A DNA stretch of 14,478 bases, from the NCBI GenBank assembly GCA_000431215.1, contig HF985579.1, positions 5,971-20,448 of the forward strand, given 5' to 3'. The stretch comes from Prevotella sp. CAG:1031 (GTDB lineage: Bacteria > Bacteroidota > Bacteroidia > Bacteroidales > Muribaculaceae). The notes under the pieces are model-generated. The model saw only the letters and a list, made by a program, of their open reading frames with translations. It ran no database searches and was not told where the DNA came from. Shown here one piece after another: positions 6,035 through 12,675 of this stretch. Both the position numbers and the translations under genes were made by a program. The first letter of the stretch is position 1. Each line of letters starts with the position of its first letter.

Positions 6035-9000
6035 ATGAGAAAACTATTACTGACTTTTCTGTGCCTCTTCGGCTTTATAGCCGCATGGGCTGCGGAATCT
6101 ACGGTCACGGTCGATTTTCCAAAAGACAGTCCGACATGGCCCAATTCCAACGCTTATACGGGCACGACAACCTCAAATGATCGCAACTGGACCATTACCA
6201 ACGCCAACAATAGCAATAATGGCTGGGGTTACATCAAAATCGGCGGCAAAAAAAAGGACGATTTTGACGGCCACACCATTTCAGCTTTAACCTCGGTCAA
6301 ACAATTAGGCATAGCAGTCAAGACTGTCGCTGTCAATGTGCAGAAGCTTGGTGCCACCAGCGTTGTCATCAACAGTATTTTCGTTGAAGTTTCTGCTGAC
6401 GCAACTTTCCCCGAGGCTTCCACGACAAAGGTTACAGCTACACTTCCTTCGTCATACAACAACACCGATGTGACGATGACCATAGCCGAACCGAAAGCCA
6501 ACTGCTATTATCGTGTCACGATTGACGTCAACAATCCCACAACCACAAACGGCGCTGTATGGGTCAATAGCTACAGCTTCACCGGTGAAGCTCCCGCCAA
6601 CATGACCGAAGCTCCCACTTTTGAAGGCTTTACCGGCGCCACTGCCGAATACTGGGATGCCCTCAACGTTAAGATGAACGTTCCCGAAGGCGCTACCGTC
6701 TACTACACTACCGACAACACCACCCCGACAACCTCGTCGACAGTCTACACCGCCGCCGGTATCGACGTTCCCGCCGCCACAACAGCAGGCGAGACTTTCG
6801 TCATCAAGGCTATCGCCGTTGCCGAAGGCAAAGAGCCGAGTGCCATCGTTACGCTCACCCTCACTGCTGTAAAGACCGTCACCGCAGAACTTCTTTCGGC
6901 CATTGAAGCCGGAGGCTCATACTTCCTCCTTGCCGACAATACCCGTCTCGCAGGCCCGATTGCAACAGGCTACTACATGCCGACAACCGAGGTCGCTCTC
7001 GCCGACGGTAAGCTCGTTGCTTCCGATGCCAATCTCTTCACCTTCGAAGCTGGCGACGAGGCAGGCCAGTTCTATATCAAGGACGTCAACGGCAAATACT
7101 ACGGCATGGACGCTACCCACAACAGCTTCAACACCTTTGCCGACAAAGCATCTGCCACCAACGCTCTCTGGACAGTGACTTTCGCCGACGGCCTCGCTAC
7201 GATCACCAACGTGGGCCGCGGTAACATCATCGCTTATCAGAGCAACCATAATACATTCTCGAGCGTGACAACCGACGTCGCCGCAAGCGCTTCGCTGCCC
7301 GCCATCTACGGCGAAAAGGCCGACGTTCCCGTTGTCAAGCAGCCCGCAGGTCTCGAATTCGCAGCCGCTACCGCCGAAGCTACCATCGGCGAGGCTTTCA
7401 CCGCCCCGACGCTCACCTTCGCAACGACAGCCGCCATCAGCTACACAAGCTCGACTCCCGCTGTCGCCACCGTTGACGCCGCCACAGGTGCTGTAACCCC
7501 TCTGACCGAAGGAACAACCACAATCATGGCCACTTCGGCCGCAAACGACGAATTCGAAGCCGGCTCGGCCCAGTATGTGCTGACCGTCAAAGCCGCCTCG
7601 ACCCCCGTCGATCCCGAGCAGCCCGAAGCTCCCAAGCCCGCAGGACTCGCCTTCTCGGCCGCTACCGCCAAGGCTGTCATGGGCCAGACCTTCACAGCCC
7701 CCGTGCTCGTCAAGGCTACCGACGCCGCTGTCAGCTATAACTCGAGCAACTCTTCGGTAGCCGTCATCAACGGCACCGACGGCGCTCTCGTTCTCGTGGC
7801 TCCCGGCACTACCATCATCACTGCCACAACCCCCGCCAACGACAAGTATCTCGCCGGCTCGGCCCAGTATTCGCTGACCGTCGAGGCTGCTCCGACTCCC
7901 GACCAGCCCGTTGTCCGCGAGGAACCTGTCATGTATTTCACTCCCGGCGTCGTTGAAGCCGAAGTCGGCAAAGCTTTCACCGCTCCCGTGCTGACCAAGC
8001 CCGAAGGCGTTGAGGTTCTCTACACCTCGAACAACACCGATGCCGTCGTTGTCGACGCTCTCTCAGGCGCTGTGACCCTCATGGGTCCGGGCAACGCCAT
8101 GGTAACGGCCACTTCGCCCGCCAACGCTAACTATCTCGCCGGCTCGGCCTTCTATCTGATCACTGTCAAGGGCGACAAACTCCCCGATAATCCCGACAAT
8201 CCCGACCAGCCCACCAACGTCACTATCGTCTACGCCAACCACTCGGCCGACGCTCTCGACGTCACAGTCGACGGCATCAACGCCAAGGCTGTCAACAACG
8301 GCGGTTCGACCAACCCGCAGTACCACGCTGCCACAGCAGCTCTGCGCCTCTACGCCAAGAACGACCTGACAATCTCGGGCAAGGAAATCGAGAAGATCGT
8401 CTTCACCCTCGCCGAAGACGCCAAATACCGCTACACGACATTCACTCCCTCTGTAGGCGCCATGGCAACCCAGGCCAAGGGCGACACCCAGATGACATGG
8501 ACCGGCGACGCTTCGTCGATCACCTTCACCGTCGGTGAGAAAGCCACTCTCGGCGAAGACGGCGACACCAAAGCCGGACAAATCCGCATCTCGAAGATCG
8601 AAATCTTCGTCAAGGGCGGTGGCGACACCCCGACACCTCCCCAGCCCGGCGAAGGCTATTCTTCGCTCGCCGAATGGATGCAGGCCAAACCCGCTGCCGA
8701 CGAGGCTATCAACGCTGCTCTGACAGTCCTCTACCAGAACGGCAAGGATCTTTTCGTCAAGCAGGCCGACACCTACGGATTCGTCTATGGCGACGTAGCT
8801 CAGGAATACACCAACGGCCAGGTTATCGCAGCCGGCGCCACCGGCCACTATGAGGAATACAACGGAATGCCCGAAATCATCCCCGTTGCCTCGACATTCG
8901 CCGAAGGCATCAACGGCGCTCCCGAAGCTCCCCAGCTCATCACCGGCGACAAGGTGACCGACGCCAACCTTCTCCACTATGTCCGCCTCGAAAGCGCTAA

Positions 9001-10270
9001 AGTCGAAGCTACCGAAACCGACCGCCAGTTCACCGTTACCGCCGACGGAGCCACCTTCACCCTATGGAACCGCTGGAGCAAGACCGTGACCAACGTCGCT
9101 GCCGCTGACGACGCCGACATCTACGGCTTCATCGGCAAGACCAAGATCGGCGACAACATCGAGGTTGTCCTCTTCCCCACCCGCTTCGAAGACAACGGCG
9201 GCACTCCCGTCAACCCCGGCGACAACACAGCTACATTCGACTTCACCCAGCCCGGCTCGCTCAGCCCCGCACAGTCGATGCCCGGCGCAGGCGCCGATAA
9301 CGCTGTCGACGTCAACGGTGTAACCTTCACCTCAGGTGTCATCACCCTCGTCAACGACAAGGGTACGAACAACACCTCGCCGCGCCTCTACAAGTCGAAA
9401 GAAGAGAGCGAAGTCGAGCTCCGCGTCTACAACGGCGGTTCGACAACCATCAGCTCGACCAACGGCGCTTCGATCACCCGCATCGAGTTCGTGACAGCCT
9501 ATCCCGCCAACTACGACAACTCTAAGGCCGACAGCGGCTCGCTCGCCGACGCTGTCTGGACAGGCGACGCTACCTCGGTAACCTTCTCATGGGCCAAAGA
9601 CTCGCAGGGCAAATACTCGCCCTCGATGCAGAAAGTCATCGTTACCTACGGCGAAGGCGGCGAACCCGGCCCCGTCCAGCCCACCGAAGAGACTGCCACC
9701 TACAACTTCCAGGATCCGACAACCCTCAGCGATCCTTTCGAAGCTCCCGCTTCGGGCGAAGGCATAGAACTTGACGGCCGCACATTCACCGCCGGCAAGA
9801 CCTCGATAACCCTCAGCCGCGGCACCAACGACAAGAACGCCCCGCGCGTGTTCACCTCGTCCAAGAATGTCACCGACCTCCGCTTCTACGGCGACAACAC
9901 CGCCACTATCGCCGGAACAGGTGTCACCCTGAAACGCATCGAGTTCGTCTGCCAGTACACCTCGAACTTCGAGAACTCGACCGCCAGCACCGGAACCCTC
10001 ACCGACAACATCTGGACAGGCGAAGCCGCTTCGGTTGACTTCCACTTCCTCAAGAGCAACCCCAACTCGTCGGGCACAACCTTCAACCCCTCGTGCACCT
10101 CTATCAAAGTGACCTATGTCACCAGCAGCGGCATCGAAGAAGTTGTCACCATCGACACAACCCCGGTTGAATACTACAACCTCCAGGGCGTTCGCCTCGA
10201 AGAGCCCGCTCCCGGCCAGATCGTCATCCGCCGTCAGGGCAACAAAGTTGAAAAGATCCTCGTGAAATAA
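6035..10270 (+). CDS. Large secreted multidomain beta-sandwich protein with Big-like repeats
   Basis: This 1411-residue protein starts with a signal peptide (MRKLLLTFLCLFGFIAAWAA, cleavage near residue 20). Regions in order: a beta-sandwich (about 21-185); a chitobiase/hexosaminidase C-terminal-like domain (192-278, with EGATVYYTTDNTTPT); an unassigned beta domain (280-428); three tandem bacterial Ig-like (Big) modules (434-519, 533-618, 628-712); a beta-sandwich (728-860); a DUF6359-like, probably OB-fold, domain (872-1052); and two related sandwiches (1063-1206, 1218-1362). The end, VEYYNLQGVRLEEP to the final VEKILVK, resembles C-terminal tails of secreted Bacteroidetes proteins (Por secretion-tail type). 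Proline-rich linkers (TPVDPEQPEAP, DNPDNPDQP, TPTPPQPGEG) join the modules. No enzyme motif is visible; surface binding or adhesion is an inference. The gene has its own promoter and terminator. Confidence 0.88.
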   Translation: MRKLLLTFLCLFGFIAAWAAESTVTVDFPKDSPTWPNSNAYTGTTTSNDRNWTITNANNSNNGWGYIKIGGKKKDDFDGHTISALTSVKQLGIAVKTVAVNVQKLGATSVVINSIFVEVSADATFPEASTTKVTATLPSSYNNTDVTMTIAEPKANCYYRVTIDVNNPTTTNGAVWVNSYSFTGEAPANMTEAPTFEGFTGATAEYWDALNVKMNVPEGATVYYTTDNTTPTTSSTVYTAAGIDVPAATTAGETFVIKAIAVAEGKEPSAIVTLTLTAVKTVTAELLSAIEAGGSYFLLADNTRLAGPIATGYYMPTTEVALADGKLVASDANLFTFEAGDEAGQFYIKDVNGKYYGMDATHNSFNTFADKASATNALWTVTFADGLATITNVGRGNIIAYQSNHNTFSSVTTDVAASASLPAIYGEKADVPVVKQPAGLEFAAATAEATIGEAFTAPTLTFATTAAISYTSSTPAVATVDAATGAVTPLTEGTTTIMATSAANDEFEAGSAQYVLTVKAASTPVDPEQPEAPKPAGLAFSAATAKAVMGQTFTAPVLVKATDAAVSYNSSNSSVAVINGTDGALVLVAPGTTIITATTPANDKYLAGSAQYSLTVEAAPTPDQPVVREEPVMYFTPGVVEAEVGKAFTAPVLTKPEGVEVLYTSNNTDAVVVDALSGAVTLMGPGNAMVTATSPANANYLAGSAFYLITVKGDKLPDNPDNPDQPTNVTIVYANHSADALDVTVDGINAKAVNNGGSTNPQYHAATAALRLYAKNDLTISGKEIEKIVFTLAEDAKYRYTTFTPSVGAMATQAKGDTQMTWTGDASSITFTVGEKATLGEDGDTKAGQIRISKIEIFVKGGGDTPTPPQPGEGYSSLAEWMQAKPAADEAINAALTVLYQNGKDLFVKQADTYGFVYGDVAQEYTNGQVIAAGATGHYEEYNGMPEIIPVASTFAEGINGAPEAPQLITGDKVTDANLLHYVRLESAKVEATETDRQFTVTADGATFTLWNRWSKTVTNVAAADDADIYGFIGKTKIGDNIEVVLFPTRFEDNGGTPVNPGDNTATFDFTQPGSLSPAQSMPGAGADNAVDVNGVTFTSGVITLVNDKGTNNTSPRLYKSKEESEVELRVYNGGSTTISSTNGASITRIEFVTAYPANYDNSKADSGSLADAVWTGDATSVTFSWAKDSQGKYSPSMQKVIVTYGEGGEPGPVQPTEETATYNFQDPTTLSDPFEAPASGEGIELDGRTFTAGKTSITLSRGTNDKNAPRVFTSSKNVTDLRFYGDNTATIAGTGVTLKRIEFVCQYTSNFENSTASTGTLTDNIWTGEAASVDFHFLKSNPNSSGTTFNPSCTSIKVTYVTSSGIEEVVTIDTTPVEYYNLQGVRLEEPAPGQIVIRRQGNKVEKILVK
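7334..8170 (+). repeat. Three tandem Big-like modules, repeated at DNA level
   Basis: Residues 434-519, 533-618 and 628-712 share one layout: an 'F-T-A-P-x-L' turn, 'Y-x-S-(S/N)-x-(S/T)', 'V-(T/V)-x-(L/V)-x-x-G', 'A-T-(S/T)-(A/P)-A-N' and a closing '(E/L)-A-G-S-A-x-Y-x-(L/I)-T-V'. The coding DNA is also repeated: GCCGGCTCGGCCCAGTAT occurs in modules one and two, and a near copy in module three, so duplication or conversion may be fairly recent. Confidence 0.8.
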
Positions 10271-10296
10271 GCACTTCCCGCGGCCCCGTGCCGCTC

Positions 10297-10329
10297 AAGG
10301 GCGCCCCTCGCCGGGCGCCCTTTCTTTTT
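10297..10329 (+). terminator. Intrinsic terminator of the surface protein gene
   Basis: AAGGGCGCCC (10297-10306) pairs perfectly with GGGCGCCCTT (10313-10322) around a 6-nt loop, and TTTCTTTTT (10321-10329) follows. This is a textbook intrinsic terminator 27 bp after the stop codon. Confidence 0.9.
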
Positions 10330-10382
10330 CCATCCACCTCTAAAAAATCTAAAAAGCTGGCGCCCGTTTGGATTTTTTTGGC

Positions 10383-10390
10383 TACCTTTA
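10383..10390 (+). promoter_or_regulatory. Possible -7 box for the methyltransferase gene
   Basis: TACCTTTA is one base from TAnnTTTG and lies 27 bp before the ATG at 10417, after a strong terminator, so a promoter is needed here. The nearest TTTG (10367-10370) is only 12 nt upstream, too close for the usual spacing, so the call is tentative. Confidence 0.45.
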
Positions 10391-10416
10391 TCCCAAAATT
10401 ATAACACATTCGCCAA

Positions 10417-11013
10417 ATGACTTCAACCGCTAAATTCTTCAACTCCGTAGCAGCCGGCTACGACGAGCGCCCCAACCGCCCCGACAACGCCAAGCTGCAA
10501 CATATCATCGACTTCGCAAAAGTTCACCGCGGCGACACTGTGCTCGACGTCGGAACAGGCACAGGCTCCCTCCTGCCCCTGCTCGCAAAAGCAATAGGCC
10601 CCTTCGGCAACATCGACGCCGTCGACATCGCATCGGAAATGCTCGCCGTGGCCCACGACAAACACGCCGGTCTCCCCCTGCCCGTGCGCTTCATGCTGAC
10701 CGACATCGAGAAAGACCCCGTCCACTCGCTCTATGACCGCGTGATTCTTCTTGACGTTCTGCCCCATCTCGAACAGCCGATGGAAACGATCATGCGTCTC
10801 TACTACCACAATCTCGCCGGCGCCGGCTCGGTCACACTCGCCCAAAGCTGCGGACGCGACACCGCCAACGCCGCCAATGCCCAGCTCGGAATCCACGCCC
10901 ACCAGCTTCCGCCCGCCCAGGAGATGGCAACACGCCTCACCGACGCCGGAATTCCCGTGGAATACGTCGAAGATACCCCCGAGCAGTGGCTCATACGCAT
11001 CGTCCGTCACTGA
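10417..11013 (+). CDS. Class I SAM-dependent methyltransferase
   Basis: This 198-residue cytoplasmic protein has a Rossmann-type methyltransferase core. Motif I is VLDVGTGTG (42-50), the acidic residue after strand 2 is Asp70 in VDIASEML, and later strands are seen in FMLTDIEKD (92-100) and RVILLDVLPHLEQP (108-121). The region 144-168 (CGRDTANAANAQLGIHAHQLPP) looks like the 'R-x3-N ... H-x-L-P' block found in one branch of the UbiE-like methyltransferases, with His160 and His162. The substrate cannot be told from sequence, and the neighbours give no clue because the gene appears to stand alone: a terminator precedes it and the tRNA promoter follows 8 bp after its stop. The ATG at 10417 is the first start after the putative promoter and leads straight into the typical FFNSVAAGYDER opening. 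Confidence 0.85.
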   Translation: MTSTAKFFNSVAAGYDERPNRPDNAKLQHIIDFAKVHRGDTVLDVGTGTGSLLPLLAKAIGPFGNIDAVDIASEMLAVAHDKHAGLPLPVRFMLTDIEKDPVHSLYDRVILLDVLPHLEQPMETIMRLYYHNLAGAGSVTLAQSCGRDTANAANAQLGIHAHQLPPAQEMATRLTDAGIPVEYVEDTPEQWLIRIVRH

Positions 11014-11021
11014 TCGCCATA

Positions 11022-11053
11022 TTTGCACACACCGCAAATAATTCGTATCTTTG
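11022..11053 (+). promoter_or_regulatory. Promoter of tRNA-Pro
   Basis: TTTG (11022-11025), a 20-nt spacer and TATCTTTG (11046-11053) match the Bacteroidetes consensus exactly. The predicted start near 11060 is about 7 nt before the mature tRNA 5' end. The -7 box overlaps a perfect 10-bp inverted repeat, ACACCGCAAA (11029-11038) with TTTGCGGTGT (11050-11059), which may also serve as a weak terminator for the methyltransferase gene just upstream. Confidence 0.82.
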
Positions 11054-11066
11054 CGGTGTTGTTTAT

Positions 11067-11141
11067 CGGGGCGTAGCGCAGTCCGGTTAGCGCACCTGCT
11101 TTGGGAGCAGGGGGTCGAAGGTTCGAATCCTTTCACCCCGA
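11067..11141 (+). tRNA. tRNA-Pro (anticodon UGG)
   Basis: A full cloverleaf can be drawn: acceptor CGGGGCG with CACCCCG, D stem GCGC with GCGC, anticodon stem CCTGC with GCAGG around loop TTTGGGA (anticodon TGG, reading CCA and other proline codons), a 5-nt variable loop, T stem GAAGG with CCTTT around TTCGAAT, and discriminator A11141. No CCA is encoded; the bases after the discriminator are CAA. One acceptor pair, C11072 with A11135, is a mismatch. Confidence 0.95.
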
Positions 11142-11147
11142 CAACAA

Positions 11148-11186
11148 AACGCCGCACGGCCTGAGGCCGCGCGGCGTTCGCTTTCT
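11148..11186 (+). terminator. Terminator of tRNA-Pro
   Basis: AACGCCGC (11148-11155) pairs with GCGGCGTT (11171-11178), and inside it GGCC pairs with GGCC around a TGA loop, with one A-C mismatch. The U-rich run CTTTCT follows. It starts 6 nt after the tRNA 3' end. Confidence 0.75.
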
Positions 11187-11230
11187 AGCTAAGATAGCTA
11201 CATCAGAAACATTAGAAACATCAGAAACAA
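11186..11230. repeat. Second nonamer array, between tRNA-Pro and porin gene
   Basis: Five exact 9-bp units: TAGCTAAGA, TAGCTACAT, CAGAAACAT, TAGAAACAT and CAGAAACAA. Every unit starts with YAG and has A at position 6. It lies between the tRNA terminator and the terminator of the convergent porin gene. It has the same period as the array at 5806-5876 but a different sequence. Confidence 0.8.
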
Positions 11231-11260
11231 CGAACGAGGGCGCCCCGCAGGGCGCCCTCG
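11225..11260 (-). terminator. Terminator of the porin gene
   Basis: Read on the minus strand, CGAGGGCGCCC and GGGCGCCCTCG form a perfect 11-bp stem (11235-11245 with 11250-11260) around a 4-nt loop, followed by TTCGTTGTTT. It lies 23 bp past the porin stop codon. Confidence 0.8.
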
Positions 11261-11283
11261 ACTATTCGGGAAACCGGATTTGC

Positions 11284-12615
11284 TTAGAAAGTGAACTGCA
11301 GACGGCCCTGGAGAGCGTGGATGTCGCGGTCGAAGGGGAGTTTGTCGCGGCTCAGACGGTTGTAGGTGTAGTCGGCCATAACCTGGACATACTTGTTGAA
11401 AGCGAAGTTCACGCCGATGGTGAAGCTGTTGACATTACCGCCGCCTACGCTCGACGAATTGTAAGGGTAGTCAGCCTTGTAACCGTCGGGATAGTACTGG
11501 TCGCGGCTGACGTCGTAATATTCGCCGTCGACAACGTCGTTGAGTCCGGTATAGTTCCAGCGGGCAACAACTTCGAGAGCTTTGCCGTCGAGACCGCCGA
11601 GAACGGCGTCGGCATTGTTATAACGGTAGCCTTTGCCGAAGATCTGATAGCCGACCTCGATATATCCGCCGTAGAAATTGTTGTTACGCAGAGGATTGGC
11701 ACCAAGCCATGCCTCATAGGTGCCCCATGCGTCGATGTTGTTCTGGGCATCCTCGAAGAGCGAGTAGCTGTCGCGTTTCTTGGTCAGATGCTTGTAGAGG
11801 AATTCACCGCGGGCGAAGAATTTCGGGACACGGAAGAGAACTTCCGCACCGACGTTCACAACATTGTTGGCCCAGGGGAGAACGGCGCTTACCATGTCTT
11901 CGTTGCCGTCAACGTAGGTTTCCATGGGCTGGCCGAGGGTCAGGGTCTTCTTCATAATGTTGTTGGTGACTTCGCCGCCGCCGAGGTGGGTCCAGCTGAA
12001 GTTGGCACCGATATGGAAGGTCATGTCCTCGGTGTTGATCGGACGGACGAGCCAGCGACCAGAGAGGCTTACGCCGCCGAAGCCGACCGACTGCTCATTG
12101 TAGCTGTTGTCGGTGAAGATACCCTGCTGGGCGAACCACATATTGTTGCGGAACTTGTAGGTGATACCGAGTTCACGGCCGAGTCCGAGAGCCATTGTCG
12201 AGCCAGGACGCGAGATGAAGTGGTATGAACCGAGCGAGGTGTTGCGGGCCATGGAACCGGGATCGTTATAATAACCGGCTTTGATCGAGTTGACGCCGCC
12301 TACAGAGTTCTCTTTGCTCCACTGGGCGAAGATGTTCTTCTGCGAGAACTTGCCGCCGCCGAAGCCGAAGTCGGCATAGAAGTACCAGTCGCGGTAGGTG
12401 AACGATGTGCGGATGCGGGCATCGGTCAGCGAAGCGCCTGACTTCAGATTGGTGAAATCACTGTGATAGTAGGCTACATCGCCCATCATGCGGGCACCTA
12501 CGGTGAATTTCATATCGTTTTTCTCGATGTTGACGGTCGGGGAATTGTCAAAGTCCTGGGCTCCGGCGGTCAGACATACAGCGGCCATAAGGGGCAGCGC
12601 GAAATATTTCTTCAT
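11284..12615 (-). CDS. Porin O/P family outer-membrane channel
   Basis: This 443-residue protein has a signal peptide (MKKYFALPLMAAVCLTAGAQ, cleavage near residue 19-20) and then a chain of amphipathic beta strands rich in aromatic residues, ending RLQFTF with a terminal Phe, as outer-membrane barrels do. Segments such as DARIRTSFTYRDWYFYADFGFGGG (66-89) and FISRPGSTMALGLGRELGITY match the phosphate-selective porin O and P family as I know it. That family forms anion or phosphate channels in Pseudomonas; Bacteroidetes members are common and their substrates mostly unproven. It follows the GDPD lipoprotein gene by 60 bp. No promoter-like sequence is seen in that gap, so the two are probably cotranscribed. 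Porin fold confident; phosphate selectivity is an inference. Confidence 0.85.
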   Translation of the reverse strand: MKKYFALPLMAAVCLTAGAQDFDNSPTVNIEKNDMKFTVGARMMGDVAYYHSDFTNLKSGASLTDARIRTSFTYRDWYFYADFGFGGGKFSQKNIFAQWSKENSVGGVNSIKAGYYNDPGSMARNTSLGSYHFISRPGSTMALGLGRELGITYKFRNNMWFAQQGIFTDNSYNEQSVGFGGVSLSGRWLVRPINTEDMTFHIGANFSWTHLGGGEVTNNIMKKTLTLGQPMETYVDGNEDMVSAVLPWANNVVNVGAEVLFRVPKFFARGEFLYKHLTKKRDSYSLFEDAQNNIDAWGTYEAWLGANPLRNNNFYGGYIEVGYQIFGKGYRYNNADAVLGGLDGKALEVVARWNYTGLNDVVDGEYYDVSRDQYYPDGYKADYPYNSSSVGGGNVNSFTIGVNFAFNKYVQVMADYTYNRLSRDKLPFDRDIHALQGRLQFTF

Positions 12616-12675
12616 TGTTTTGGATTTTTGTCGTTAGTCGTTGAATGAATTATATCGAAAGTCAACCGAAGCGGC

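Noticed and set aside
8063..8977. A 304-codon minus-strand frame.
   Set aside because: It is antisense to the large surface protein gene, is rich in Gly/Val/Asp as reverse-complement frames of GCC/GAC-rich genes are, and has no recognisable domain.
11067..11141. tRNA-Pro as an integration site for a mobile element.
   Set aside because: No integrase, no second copy of the tRNA 3' end within the window, and the flanking genes are ordinary host genes.
10423..11157. A 244-codon minus-strand frame covering the methyltransferase gene and tRNA.
   Set aside because: It would read through a tRNA and its terminator on the opposite strand, while the methyltransferase on the plus strand has clear SAM-binding motifs.
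11101..12228. A 375-codon plus-strand frame starting inside the tRNA.
   Set aside because: It starts in the tRNA gene, crosses two terminators and runs antisense to the porin gene; it is a shadow frame.
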